From the NCBI GenBank assembly GCA_050084985.1, contig JBITNC010000001.1, positions 191,580,001 through 191,644,000 on the forward strand: DNA of 64,000 nucleotides, read 5' to 3'. The stretch comes from Nageia nagi (lineage: Eukaryota > Pinophyta). This document shows, in pieces, positions 1 through 12,090 of this stretch (position 1 is the first letter of the stretch; each line of letters begins with the position of its first letter). The translations under genes were made by a program, and so were the position numbers. Under the pieces are notes generated by a model. It searched no databases. It had not been told where the DNA came from and saw only the letters and a program-made list of their open reading frames with translations.

Positions 1-22
1 AGACATATCACAAAAAATTCAA

Positions 23-66
23 TATATATATACATATACATATACATATACATATATATATATATA
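23..66. repeat. AT/ACAT microsatellite
   Basis: Simple alternating TA/CATA tract at the left edge. No coding content. Confidence 0.9.
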
Positions 67-599
67 TGAACTAAAATATGTTATCTACAAAACATTGATC
101 AAATGGTGTACTATAAATCAACTTAAAGATGTCAAGCTAAATTTATAGTACTCGTTATAAAAACATGTGAATGTGAGATCATAAAAGTTAATATAACATC
201 AATTAATAATTGGATATTCATTCCAACAAGTATGATAACAAAAAGTATCATAAGTGCACAAAATGCATGAACAACTAGTATAAAGGTTCATCATATGTTC
301 ATTATAGCAAAATTTTATTAGACTTTGTAAAACCTCTAGGAAAATAAAATAAACCACTTTACAAAAGCTCTAGTTGTCTTGTTGGAAGCCATATTTTCCC
401 GAAACTAAGCCTTTAATAAATCATTTGGAGAAGATTAAAATATTTATAGCACATGTGAGTTAATGATGATATCTTGATGGCACATTTGGGAAATGAAAAC
501 CTTGAATTTGATGGTGGCAGTGCATGGATAAGAAGGGAACTCACCCAATTTATTTGGATACACAACACCCTCTAATTGATAGTGCTAGATTAGTTATCT

Positions 600-2000
600 T
601 GTGGGAGTGTACTTTATGTAAGGGAAAAACATAAACATCCCATAATGACCTCTTGTATGAACATTCCTCTCATTTTCATATCCAATCCAAAACATAGTTA
701 TATGATTGGTGAGAACATAACAAGCACTATGGGAGGTGAATCAATTACAATTGAACCATTAATGTTGAAGGTCAACAAAGAAGTGGCTTCTCTAATAGAG
801 AAGTCTTGTTTACTAACCTTCTTCAAAAAGTTTATTAGCTTTAATGAGAATATATCAAGATAGTTTTCAAATTATTGGGAGGATGGGAAGGTTATGGTGA
901 ATGATATCTCATTCATTATCTTGGTAAAGATCATAGCAAAATTTTTAGGGCTATCAAACATTTGGAAGATGATCCTCCAAGATAAGTTGAGCTAAGATAC
1001 ATAATTTTCTAAGTTACTTAATAGTATAATTATTTTTGTTATCTCTTATAGGGGATCATATGGGAATCACTTTGTAAACCTTAGAAGAAGGTAGCCATAT
1101 TTATAATAAGATACCTAATATTGAAAGGAAAATTTAGGCACACTCTTTAGTATCTTATGGCCATTCTTAATTCTATTCGAAATAATGAAAAGGTTAACAT
1201 TTCCATGTTCCTTTTTAGTTCACATAAAAAAATGATCAAGATAGTGAAATTAGGGAAAAGCAAGTTGCCTCTACACTAAGGATTACTCAAATTAATGTAT
1301 AATCATGTAGCAAAGAAGTCGAGGGTGAAAGTCTCTTTAGGCATGGCTAGATAAAGTAGATTATCCATGATGAAGGCACAACTCTTACTTAGCGTGAGTC
1401 CAAAGGAGCTTGAGGAATCCATAATAGGTCTAAAATTTCTAGTAAATAAAAATTTACAAACTTTATCTATGATAGATTATGATGAACCTTACTAAATAAG
1501 GAGAACAAAGGGTTAAAGTAGAAGAGTGTACCACATATGTTGGCCAACAACTTGACAAAGTTCAACAAAAGGTCGATAAGGATCTAGAGTTTGGTGAGAC
1601 AAAAGATCATTATCAATTTGGAGTATTTTATGGAAGAGGATGAAGCCACTACAAAGGAGGAGAAGATCAATTTCGAGGTGAAGAGTGTGGATGAAACCAA
1701 CCAATAAAAGGAAGACCCAAAGTTAGTACTCTAGGTAACTAAGGAGCTGATCAATAATGATGACATAATCATAAATTATAAATTATTGAATGGCCTCTTT
1801 AGGACCCTAATTAGCACTATAGCTTATCTAAACCTACTTGCTAATGAAGTAGCACAATTACTTAATTTTTTTAGCATGAAATAAGAAGAAATGGGCATTC
1901 AAGAAACCCATGATAGATTATCAAAAATAATGCCTAAGATTCGTAGTAAATGGTGGGGTTTTGATCACCCTTACTATCAAATGTTTATGTCTATTTTATT
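600..2000 (+). pseudogene. Decayed gag-like retroelement reading frame
   Basis: Reading the plus strand across several frames, with stops, gives a protein-like series. A segment at about 790-1010 reads SLIEKSCLLTFFKKF, then a WEDGKVMVNDISF-like strand, then a KFLGLSN-like end. A second segment at about 1170-1450 reads NSIRNNEKVNISMFLFSS, then KLPLH and LKLMYNHVAKKS. This pattern (a short helical FxxF segment, a VxVxxIxF strand, then a 'fast-forward' LFSSLxK segment) resembles the N-terminal ORF of LTR elements common in gymnosperm genomes; the same pattern recurs on the minus strand at 31841-32360. The longest open stretch is only 72 codons (645-863), so it is not functional. The family assignment comes from pattern memory and not a search. 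Confidence 0.45.
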
Positions 2001-2744
2001 TTTCATTGACTGTAGTCTAACAACCTCCCAAAGTGCAACATAGTTTTATTTTGATGAACTTAAATAGCTTGTTGAGTTTAAATGCTTTTCATACACTCAA
2101 CCTATTTTATACAAATTTGAAGAACCTTTAAAGCATCTCTTATCAATGCTAAAAAGAAAATATTAAGCATAATAATATGGTTAAAAAAAAAGAGAAAATC
2201 AAACCTTAGGCATTTTTTTAAGATATCATGACATCATTATAGATAATCACTTGAAATCATTAGGAAATAATAAAAAGAGTTAAAACTTAGTAATAAATAA
2301 TAAAAATAATTTAATAAAATAAAAATTAGTAACATATGTATATAAATTTTTCAAATTAAAAAAATAAGTTATTTTATTTATAAGAATTAAAATTAGTAAA
2401 TGATACTATTTTTATATGCTCAAAAATGAATTTTATATCTCTCCTCACCTTGAAGGAGAACCACATCTTCCCTCATCTTTAATAAACATAACATGCACTT
2501 TATTATATTTACATGGAGAGGCATCCTATAGCCATAAACAAACGAGGTGTAGAGAATCCAAATTTGTGTAAATTAAACATATGTTGGTTGAATTTTAAAA
2601 ATTCAATTAAAAAATTATAATTATACCCCACTTCAATGAACAATTTATGCAAGATATATCACATTAAAATAAATATTTCAAATTGTAGATTATAGAGATA
2701 ATATTTCATCTGTAGACTATTTCATGCAACTTTATAAAAGATAG
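2001..2744. other. AT-rich intergenic DNA
   Basis: Poly(A)/poly(T)-rich sequence with short runs and no sustained reading frame or recognisable element. Confidence 0.6.
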
Positions 2745-2870
2745 AAGCCTTGAGATTGATACCTCTCAACATTTTTTACGTCGAGTGGTGTGACTACAAT
2801 GGTAGCTAAGGGGGTAGGGGTGAGGAGCCAAAATGTCCCTCCGTCTGTATGTCCGTAATCAACAACTGAC
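2745..2870 (-). repeat. Dispersed repeat, inverted copy upstream of the MFS gene
   Basis: The reverse complement carries, in order, an ACGGAC block, a GACATTTTGGCTC block followed by a C-rich run, and an AAAAAATGTTGAGAGGTATC block. The same blocks occur in the same order at 7757-8352 on the plus strand, so this is one copy of a dispersed repeat placed in inverted orientation on the other side of the MFS gene. No terminal inverted repeats or coding capacity were recognised. Confidence 0.6.
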
Positions 2871-4380
2871 TCTATTAATTATTTTAAATATAAATTTAAT
2901 AATATATCAATATAACTATATTAAATTGTTACTATATTCAAATAATGCATTCGTTGTTTTAAATACATTTGTTGTGTATTCAAATAAATATATTTAAATG
3001 CATTGGTTGTTTCAAATTTATATATTGGATGTTTAAAATTTATGCATTAGTTGTTTTAAATTTTTAATATACATTTGTTGTAAACATTAGTTTCTAAATT
3101 ATTATATTATGAACAGTGAAATAGTTTATAATCTATATAATTGATAATATAATAATTTTAAGAAATAGTTTCTAAATTATTTAGGAATGATATCTCTCTT
3201 CTTAAGATACATATTGTGACATTCTTCAATAAATATTGCAAAAAGATAAAAAAATGTAGACATCTAAAATAGCAAAATTGTTATTTTACCCATCAATTTA
3301 CTTTACCATATGCTACTCATGCTAATTTAATATAATTTATTCTCTTATGCATGCTTATTAATGATAATTTTCTTAAACTTCAACATTTATATTGATCATA
3401 CCAAATACACATAGTTATATTTGATTGTATACTTCCAATCAATTATATATCACATAAGTTTAAATTGGTATATGTAACTTTGTTGAATGTATACCTCATA
3501 AATTATTATGATATTTAAGTAAATTTATTGCATTTTACAAAAATATTATTTTAAAATAAAGGATTGATTTCTTTTATCTAAACCTATTGACCAAGACAAC
3601 TTAATATACATAAAGTTTTTTTTAGTTGAATCATGAAGCAAACTATTCTCCCCCTCACAACCACCAATAAATTAAACTTTTGAAGTCTCCATTATCTACT
3701 TGATGCTTATGAACAATTAGTTCAACTATAGGCAAATTATAACCAAACTACGATACATTAAAAAAAATATTATAATTCAAACCTTAAACCTATCAATAAA
3801 AGATAAGACTTAAACCGTTGCATTATCCCTTTGGAAATATGTGCATATCAATGTTAAAATTTTACTTTGAAACATATTGATCATATGATTCTTATTTTTT
3901 CATAGAATATTTTGATCCTTGACTTTCTTTCACATACAATTTTATTATATATTATTCATCACATGATTCTTATAAAGTCTACACCAACAAGCTCGTATAA
4001 GACAATTTGATCATCCTTTGTTCCTTGAATTTCTTTGACGTAGAATTTTATTCTATATTGTTAATCATATGTTTCTTATTGTTCATCCTTTGATCTTTTA
4101 CTTTCTTTCACAATACAATTTTGATACGACAACGACCCATTACATGATATTGATTCACCGTTTTATTGGTCTTATGAGATAAGATGTGTCATGCATATCC
4201 CTTACCTTCTTTTATATTAAATAACAACGTACGAGTATCTCTTGGTTTCTTTTATATTGAATAGTAAGCCACGAGTAGATCGTCGTATTAAACAATCCTA
4301 TAAAATCGGATTCAAAATTATTTTTAGGTCACACAAATGGACTCAAATCAGCATCAACATAGGTGTCCCTAACTGTTTTA
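2871..4380. other. AT-rich intergenic DNA upstream of the MFS gene
   Basis: Short tandem-like echoes of ATACATTTGTTGTTT-type words occur at 2940-3080, and loosely repeated CTTTCTTTCACATACAATTTT words at 3920-4110. No gene or complete element was seen. Confidence 0.5.
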
Positions 4381-4441
4381 TATTCCAATAGTCGGTCGCC
4401 ATGTCAGCACCGTATGATGATGATCATCTTGAGAAGCACAG

Positions 4442-4449
4442 ACACGTGG
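4442..4449 (+). promoter_or_regulatory. G-box / ABRE-like motif ACACGTGG
   Basis: A perfect CACGTG core (4443-4448) in the ABRE-type context ACACGTGG lies 434 bp upstream of the MFS start codon. The surrounding 4380-4740 stretch is clearly GC-richer than its flanks, as expected of a promoter-proximal region. G-boxes bind bZIP and bHLH factors, so light or abscisic-acid control is possible. That is inference. Confidence 0.5.
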
Positions 4450-4715
4450 AAAAGAGTTGGATGTGCATGGGCTTGTGGATGAAATGGAACGAGGCCCGCT
4501 CACCGCATCACAACCGTGCTCAGTTTGAACTTGCCGCCGCGCAACCGATAAACCGTGTGAATGGCGACAGATAACTTGAGCCAATCTCTGCCGCAGATTA
4601 TGGACGTTATCGTGTGGTGGGACATGTTTCAGAGAACACGATTTTCCTATATCCAACTTGATGAGGGTAACAGTGGCACTCGCTACAGTTCCTATTAGGC
4701 CCTGTGTCGCTTCAT

Positions 4716-4721
4716 GGCCCA
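4716..4721 (-). promoter_or_regulatory. TGGGCC (site II-like) motif
   Basis: GGCCCA on the plus strand is TGGGCC on the minus strand, 155 bp upstream of the start codon. It matches the TCP-factor site II core. As a short motif it could occur by chance. Confidence 0.3.
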
Positions 4722-4812
4722 CCCCACATTTGCTAATGACTCATTATCATCAATCCGTATCTGCAACTGTAGCTGTGCCCCCCCCCTGTCTTCCACCTGT
4801 TCAATAATGTCC

Positions 4813-4818
4813 TATATA
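4813..4818 (+). promoter_or_regulatory. TATA-like box of the MFS gene
   Basis: TATATA in the context CCTATATACC lies about 60 bp before the start codon, which would leave a short 5' leader of about 30 bases. It is the best-placed TATA motif in the GC-richer promoter stretch. Confidence 0.4.
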
Positions 4819-4876
4819 CCCTTGTTTATTCATAGAAATTGAAACCACACGAGGGGAGGCAAGGTTTTTGTTTTCA

Positions 4877-6980
4877 ATGGAGATAGGGAAGAAGCTTTTG
4901 TGTAACAGATGGTTGGTGTTTGTAACAGCAATATGGGTGCAGTGCTGTGCTGGAATCGGTTATGTGTTCGGAAGCCTGTCCCCGGTCATAAAAAAGAATC
5001 TGCGTTATAACCAGAAGCAGATTAATGCATTGGGAGTTGCAAAGGATCTGGGCGACAGCGTCGGTTTCTTCGCCGGAGTTCTCTGGGAATATCTGCCTAC
5101 TTGGGGAATTCTTTTGGTGGGAGCACTGCAAAATTTAGCAGGCTATGGTTGGCTGTGGCTGATTGTTACCGGTAGAGTCCCTCGCCTTCCTTTCTGGGCG
5201 GTAAGTAACAAAAAAAAACATCTCAAAGCTTTTCTTCTAGTTGTTTGTTTATAACTAAAGTTTTAAGTTAATCACGTTTTATTAAATCGAATTTTAAGAG
5301 GCGTGAAGTTAGGGTGCACAACTAGTGGATCCTTTCCCCCCGAGTTTTGGTAGATTATGATGTCCTTTATATTTTGTGCAGATATGTGGTTTGATATATG
5401 TTGGAACGAATGGAGAGACGTTTTTCAATACGGCTGCTCTGGTGACATGCGTTCGTACTTTCCCCAGAAGCCGGGGGCCTATTGTGGGGATTCTGAAGGG
5501 ATTTACGGGCCTCAGCGGCGCTATATTTGCCCAGGTTTATGCAACAATCTATGCCCCGGATCAGGCAGCTTTCATCTTCATGGTCGCGGTGGGGCCTTGC
5601 ATGGTGGCCATTGCAATGACGTTTTTCCTGAGACCCATCGAGAAGGAAAACGAGAACCTGAACCCCAACCAAAATGGGCAGGACCGTGCTAATTTCAACT
5701 TCATCTATTCGATCTGTATATTGCTGGCGGCCTATCTGATGGGCATTATGATTGTACAAGACCTGGTGCGTGTGAGTCGTTCTGTGACGACTTTATTCAC
5801 TTTGGGATTGATGGTTATTCTCATTCTTCCTCTGGCTATGCCGCTCGTTTCAATCTCACAAAAAGATATGATCATCTCTGAAGCTCATGCTCCATTAATG
5901 GAGTCTAAGCCTGTGGCATATCCAGAGCCTATCTATTCCGCAATAGAAAAAAAATCAGATTTAGAGAGACGATCAACCGTAGATGCGTTGATGGACGAGC
6001 AAAAAAAAAGGGTGGATCTTCATCTGATGAAGGAGAATGAGAGACGTAAAGCGATTGCTGAGCTGGAGTCTAATTGGTTTAATGCTGCGGCCAGAGGTGC
6101 AGCAAGTTTCAGATGGACCAGAAAAGGCCCACACAGAGGGCAGGATTTTACTCTGATGCAGGCATTGATCAAAGCCGACTTTTGGCTACTGTTCTTCGCA
6201 CTTACCTGCGGTGGGGGATCGGGACTGACCATCATTGATAATCTGGGACAAATAAGCGAGTCTCTCGGCTATGCTCATTCTCATATATTTGTGTCCATGA
6301 TCAGTATTTTTAATTTCCTGGGGCGCGTAGGAGGTGGATATCTCTCGGAGATTATAGCAAGGTAAACATAAAAAAAAACTCTCATTTGGTATGATTCTAC
6401 ATTATTGTCAATTTATGTGTTTGATATCTAATGCAGGGATTATGCATACCCTCGGCCTCTGGCAATGGCGGTGGCGCAGATCATAATGGCGGTGGGTCAG
6501 CTGGTATTTGCAACGGCATGGCCCGGGTGTTTATATGGGGGGACAGTGCTTGTGGGATTGGGGTACGGAGCCCATTGGTCTATCGTGCCAGCAACAGCTT
6601 CTGAACTTTTCGGCTTGAAGAACTTTGGCGCCTTGTATAATTTCATCACCATGGCCAATCCCGCAGGATCGTTGATTTTCTCGGGGCTTATCGCGGGGAC
6701 AATCTACGATTGGGAAGCTGAGAAACAGCTTTCATCTTCCAACCCATTTACCGCTTCGGGTGGATTTCTGCGAAGTGATGACACACCCCTGAAATGCACA
6801 GGTGTGGTGTGTTTTTTCCTCACGTATTTGATAATGGCAGGCGTGTCTGTAATTGGAGTCATCCTCACTCTCACACTCAGTTATCGCACAAGAAGTGTGT
6901 ATAGAACAATATATGTGAACCAAGAGGATCAGAAATCAAAGGATGCCCAACACAATAGGTCCGCTTCCACTACACAATAA
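4877..6980 (+). CDS. Nodulin-like / NFD4-type MFS membrane transporter (3 exons)
   Basis: The exons are 4877-5200, 5382-6361 and 6437-6980; introns 5201-5381 and 6362-6436 begin GTAAGT and GTAAAC and end TGCAG. The joined frame gives 615 residues with no stop. The start is the first ATG, giving MEIGKKLLCNRW just before the first membrane helix. Family marks seen: an N-terminal nodulin-like domain (about residues 9-250) with SPVIKKNL, ALGVAKDLGD, NGETFFNTAALVTCV and SRGPIVGILKGFTGLSGAI; a long charged central loop (about 290-365) ending TRKGPHRGQDFTL; and a C-terminal MFS half with GGGSGLTIIDNLGQI, NFLGRVGGGYLSE, GLGYGAHWSIVPA and SELFGLKNFGALYNF. At least ten hydrophobic segments are visible and the length is normal for the family. 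It is probably a polytopic membrane protein; related plant proteins have been linked to nodulation, iron or organic-solute transport, but the substrate cannot be read here. No frameshift is seen, and the base composition is far more GC-rich than the surrounding repeats. Confidence 0.93.
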
Positions 6981-7756
6981 TAGTTATGTTGCATTCTAAG
7001 AGTATCTGGATCCTACGTATTGACATGCATTACAAGCATACGACAGAAGTTTTTTAGCTAGTAATTTTATGTGTGTATTCTACACAAATCTTGTAATAGT
7101 GAAGTTATATTATAAGTAATGAATTTGATTGGTGACGGTAGGCGGCTGATTTTGTATGGAACGTAGCATTAGATTGTCGTTTGGAACATTGCTTTCTCTT
7201 TCTCGACTGCGAAAGACAACATCTGCTTAAATCAAGTCATTATTCGGGCCAACAACTCTGACAGTGAATGGACAAGCAGGAGCAAACATGGATGTAGAAT
7301 GATAGCTCTCCTATGCGTCCATTTATTATTTAAAGTAAAAGTTGAAATAGATTGTAGCCCCTGTGGCAGCGACTGAACGGTAGAGTAGGTCTGCTGTTTT
7401 CTCTGTATCTTGTGATCTTGAGGGGTTACATAGTACAGTTTGCCTCATGCGCCACTCACAAAAAAGAGCTGTTTACTCTAATAAAAAAACAAAGTTGAAA
7501 TAGATTGCAAGAACTTGACGAGAATTGCTACTATGTTTTTAAACATCATAATGATGTTTATGAATCTCAATTGTTTTCATCAAATCACACTCAAAATAAC
7601 ATCACTATAGGCTTTTTTAATTAATTAAAAAATATTTTTATAATTAAAAAGAAGTGGTGAGTGGTGAAATGATACATTTGGAGGTTGTTATCTTAATTTT
7701 AATTATGAATTAAGAAAATAAAAAATTCATATTAACTTTAATTATGATAACACTAA
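6981..7756. other. 3' flank of the MFS gene
   Basis: Probable 3' UTR followed by intergenic DNA. An AAGTAATGAATTTG stretch near 7113 could serve as a plant-type polyadenylation region about 130 bases after the stop. There is no second gene. Confidence 0.4.
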
Positions 7757-8352
7757 TTTTGATATATCCTCTTATATATAAAAAAATGTTTAGAGATATC
7801 ATTCTTGAGGTGTAATTTATTATATTCAATATGTGTTTTATATACTTTTTTTTTTAAATATAATATTTATATAGTTTTAAATTATATTTTTGAAGGCGAT
7901 CATTCTTTTTTTTTTTTTTAAATAATAAAATTGATTTATTTTTGTTTTTTAAATATTGAAGTTGACATTTAACGGATGGAATCACATACGACATTTTGGC
8001 TCTCCACTCCACCTCCTCATGAACACATCTCAACGTTAATTAACTAGCTTTGATATACTTACTTATATATATAAAAAATGCTGAGAGATATCATTCCTTA
8101 CACACCTATTTCTTGGTATTTATTTTAATGTTAATTTATTAATTTACATCTTAATTTATTTATGTTATATATTAATTTATTTTATTTAATGTTATATATT
8201 ATTTATTTTATATGCTATTCTAATGTTATAATTATATTTTTGAAGTTGAATTTATTTTTTAAATAATGAAGTTATTATTATTTTTTAAATAATGAAGTCG
8301 ATGTTTAACGGACGGACTCACATGCGACATTTGGCTCTTCACTCCACCCCCA
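7757..8352 (+). repeat. Two tandem copies of the dispersed repeat flanking the MFS gene
   Basis: Copy 1 (about 7757-8026) and copy 2 (about 8048-8352) each begin with a TTTGATATA...TATATATAAAAAA segment, continue with GAGATATCATTC, and end with TTTAACGGA...GACATTTTGGCTC and a CCACTCCACC-type run. The repeat at 2745-2870 is the same family in reverse orientation. No coding sequence is present; it may be a short non-autonomous transposon or part of an LTR. Confidence 0.65.
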
Positions 8353-8454
8353 TGTTGCAGCTAGAGAACGCCTCTCAATGTTAGTAAAAAATAGTCATCA
8401 CAACTATGTGGTTAAACTATCATATGATAAATATTAAGTGGCCTTGTAGAAGGA

Positions 8455-8745
8455 GCCCTTGGCGGTTGCATCAACATCCATCATATATTTCCATTCATTG
8501 GAAGGAATGGATCCTAGATGCTATCCATCATTAACACGAAGGGGATTGTTTTCCTTATCAATGTCATCACCCCAACCAGAGATAGGTTGAATAAGAGTGG
8601 AGGGATGGGACCAATCGTGTTGCACATGAGTTTCATCAATGGCAGAAGCACCCCATGCCAATAGTGGAGCAGTTGGTGCCAATAAATTCCATCCATCATA
8701 TTGCCAAGAGGAACTTGCCCCCATCATTGAATCACTTGTGCACTA
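8455..8745 (-). pseudogene. Unrecognised gene-like fragment
   Basis: The minus strand has a 68-codon frame from 8727 to 8521 with varied, coding-like composition: Trp-rich, with motifs SSSWQYDGWN, APTAPLLAWG and WSHPSTLIQP, then DDIDKENNPL. After a stop it continues in a plausible frame with SNEWKYMMDVDATAKG to about 8455. The frame runs into an in-frame stop just upstream (about 8745), and no introns or 5' end are visible. The composition is unlike the AT-rich surroundings, which suggests a fragment of a host or retroelement gene. The family is not recognised. Confidence 0.35.
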
Positions 8746-8784
8746 GTGTGGGTTGAGACTAATGGCAATCTGTAAGCTGTAATT

Positions 8785-10600
8785 GAACACACGACGGGGG
8801 GCATCAACATGGTCGAGGTCGTGAGTGTTCTTATGATGAGTGGCTAGGGGGAACTTGACTGATCGCACATAGAACATTATCCCAATAGTCTAGAAGGGTT
8901 AACATTATTTATTGAGATCCTCATAACATTTTAAAGAGGGTGTATCACATCATTTTCATTTTTTTCTCAAAAGATTAAATAGAATTTTATTTATGCATTT
9001 TTATTATTTTAAAATTTATTTCAATTACTCAAATAAGGAATTCAAGACTTTACAACTCATCTCTTTTTTTTTTATAAAATGGTAAACAATATATTATATA
9101 GCTTATATTAGGGCATCGACATGATCGGGACCATGACCGTTCATGTGATGAGTGGCCAAGGTGAACTTGACTAACCATACAAGGAGCATTACCCTAGTAG
9201 TCTAAAAGGCTTAGCATTATTTTTTGAGATCATCATAACATTTTGAAGAGGGTGTATCACATCATTTTCATTATTTTTTCTGAAAATATAAAATAGAATT
9301 TTATTTATGCATTTTCATTTTTTTAAAATTTATTTCAATTACTCAAACAAAGAATTTCAGATTTTACAACTCATCTCTTTTTTTTTTTTAGAAAGGTAAA
9401 TAATATATTATATGGATTTTATTAGGGCCTCACAAATCTAATTACAAAACTAGATCCACCACAAAGTATGTAGTATTTTGCATACAAGTTCAAAGCAAAT
9501 ATTTTGACAAGGGAGTACAATTCTAAAAAAAAAGTATTAAAATAATATGCAACTTGACTTGCAAAAGAGCTTCTATATATCAAATATACCTTTACAAAAG
9601 GTTATAAAGATCAAACAATATTCTAATACCTACTTAGTTCATAAATTCCATCTTTAATTTTTAAATAAATTCTAAAATATATATACCATCTATGTTAAAC
9701 TTGACCTTAACACATATGTGAATGTATTTTGCCTTTCCTTATCCTTATCATAGTATATTGTATTAATTAACAAAATTTTATTGTTTAGTTAATTTTCATA
9801 TTGTTACATTCATATGAACATGCACCTTGTTAAGTTCTTTCTATATTTTGAGACTTTCCATTACAAACCTAGATATTTTAAATATATATGCATCAAGAGA
9901 ATAACTCTTTTCCTAATGGTGCTTATTATAAATATATTTCCCTTAACCATATTATTGATTCCAAAATGTAAATAAAAGAAATAGCAAATTACAATATTAA
10001 AGCAATAATTTGCATCTATCTACATTAAATGAAAATTAATAAAGATAACCTTAAATGTACTTTTCAAGGTGATAACCTAATTATGATGCATGATGTCCTA
10101 TAAAAATATGATCTAGGTAGATATTAAATATATGATCTCTTAACCAATATGTGAACAAGCACTCAAACAAGTAATACATGGATAAATAAATGCATAAGCA
10201 TAAAAATATTTCATTTTAATTATAAAAGAAAACATAATAAGTATCTATAATTTATTTGGTATAATTATTCAACACTAACTTTTAAATGTGAAATTATGTC
10301 TTAACCAATACTAATTCGACACATTAAAAAATATATATCAAGAAATAATATACATATAATCACATCTAAAACTACTAAAAGAACTTAAAAAAAAATCTAA
10401 TCAAATAGATTTTGTTTATTCCAACCTAAATTAAATACTTAAACAAACAAAAAATATAAAGGATTAAGTCGTTAATATATCTTTCTCAAAAAATGATACA
10501 TGTGGACCTTCCCTTATAAAAGACAAGGCAAATAAAGGATGAGCAAATTGATCTTTACATATGATCATAGTAAGTTTAGATGAATCTAATTGTTATAACT
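8785..10600 (+). repeat. Long repeat block A (related to 15444-17660)
   Basis: From the shared word GAACACACGA the block aligns with 15444-17660. It has a 5' part built from two ~312-bp tandem repeats (8801-9112 and 9113-9426), then a unique part starting CTCACAAATCTAATTACAAAAC, with shared words through a CTTCCCTTATAAAAG stretch near 10510 that looks like a TATA box. Two long direct repeats with an internal TATA box would fit a pair of LTRs around 10.6-15.4 kb, but no PBS, PPT or pol was recognised. They may instead be two separate copies of one repeat. Confidence 0.6.
8801..9426 (+). repeat. ~312-bp tandem repeat, 2 copies
   Basis: Both copies begin GCATC(A/G)ACATG and share the words GTGATGAGTGGC(T/C)A, TTTTGAAGAGGGTGTATCAC and TTTACAACTCATCTC before a poly(T) run and AATATATTATAT. 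The third boundary is at GGGCCTCACAAATC. Confidence 0.8.
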
Positions 10601-10649
10601 GAAATAATAATTTATTAAGTTATTTAATTATATTGAATTATAATTAATA

Positions 10650-11335
10650 ATAAAAAAATTAGGAAATAACATGAAAGATGATAATGATTGAAGCTACTCG
10701 ATTTACATTAACCCTATCAAACTTGGATTAAACTAACATACAAACTTATCACCTTACCTGTCATGATGATCATAGGAAAAAACCAATCTGAACGATGAAC
10801 CTTCCCCACAAAATGGGGCCACCAATCCAACCTCCATGAAGCGTCAATGCTTGGAATGGAGCGTTGCTTCCTGGCTCCTCTCTCAAAAACCTTCAAAGTC
10901 TTGGTCATTGTTAAGGATTCCTCCTCGAAGCTTGGATTATTGCACATGATTAGATGAAAGATTGTAGGAATGCAATATTCAAGGTATAATAAAATCTAGA
11001 TACTATATATGACATTGAGAAACATTGATTAATTGGACCAATTATGTTACCACCTATCAAGGATTTCAAATCGTATCATGATTTCTCATGCACAACCCTT
11101 CCACCTTTATAGATAGTAGGTCTAGTTCCAAGGCTCCTCTTTGGGCTTATGGTGCATAAGTGCCAAGAATCCTTCTTGGGCTTATCTTCAAGCTGACCTA
11201 TTATCATAAAACATAAAGGTAGTGATTGTGTATAATAAAAAGATTATTGAATCACTTAATTAAATAAATCATTTCAAATACCTAAAATAATATATATTTT
11301 AATCAAATTAAAATTCCTTTTTGAGTGTTAACAGA
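10650..11335 (-). repeat. Possible Ty3-type LTR end with purine tract
   Basis: Read on the minus strand, a purine-rich AAAGTGGGGCATC stretch is followed at once by TGTTAACACTC, a common layout of polypurine tract plus 3' LTR start. The supposed LTR would run left to about 10650. No partner LTR or pol was identified, so this is tentative. Confidence 0.25.
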
Positions 11336-12085
11336 TGCCCCACTTTGAATTTGATTTAATACTTTTGAAACAAAAGGAAATCAAAGCATAATTTAAAGTA
11401 TAACAAGATCAAGCAAGAAAACATTCCCTTAGTTATATCTTCACGATAATAAATTTGTAAGCCCCAATTTTCATCAATATTTTACCCACTCTTTGGCTTG
11501 GTTGTAACATGATGAACCTCTCATCATAGGAGAAATCCAAGACAAAGAAAAATGAACCTACAATAAACTTAAAATATAAAACTTTTCCCACATATAATAT
11601 CTTAAATATTAAACATAATATCATATGTATATTATGAAGGAATAAGAAATCAAACTTGCCTTTGGTGGCTTATCCACCAAGTTGATGTCAAGAGAGTGCT
11701 TCACCATAAGGGATGAGGGATTTCATCTCATATAAGACTTGTTAGCTCACAAAATATCTTGACATATATTTATAATAAAGATATCCTAAAACATAGCATT
11801 TCATATATATGTAGAATAAGAAATCAAAATTATGCTTAGTGTCTTACCCACCAAGATTATATGAAGATATACCTCTGGTTAAGGACTTGTTGCCTCAACT
11901 TAATGATGAGAGCTTAACAATTAACATTTCAAGTGAGATCGATGACTTCTTAGAATTTTGAGTAAGATCAAAGTCCTTATTAAATGTATATCATCAACAA
12001 AGCAAGACTTTATGGGTGATGGACCTCTCTTCACTACTCTCAATAAGCCATAACATTGCTAATGAGCCTACAAAATCAAATTGAA
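11336..12085. other. AT-rich repeat-derived DNA
   Basis: Contains loosely repeated CTTGCCTTTGGTGGCTTATCCACC-like words (11650s and 11840s) but no reading frame of note. It is probably decayed retroelement internal sequence. Confidence 0.4.
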
Positions 12086-12090
12086 CTTTG

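Noticed and set aside
4378-4722. 114-codon minus-strand frame just upstream of the MFS gene
   Set aside because: It lies antisense in the GC-richer promoter; composition (many His, Ser, Thr) and lack of any family pattern suggest a by-product of GC content. It overlaps the G-box and site II motifs.
5367-5759. 130-codon minus-strand frame over MFS exon 2
   Set aside because: A shadow of the well-supported plus-strand exon; no independent motif.
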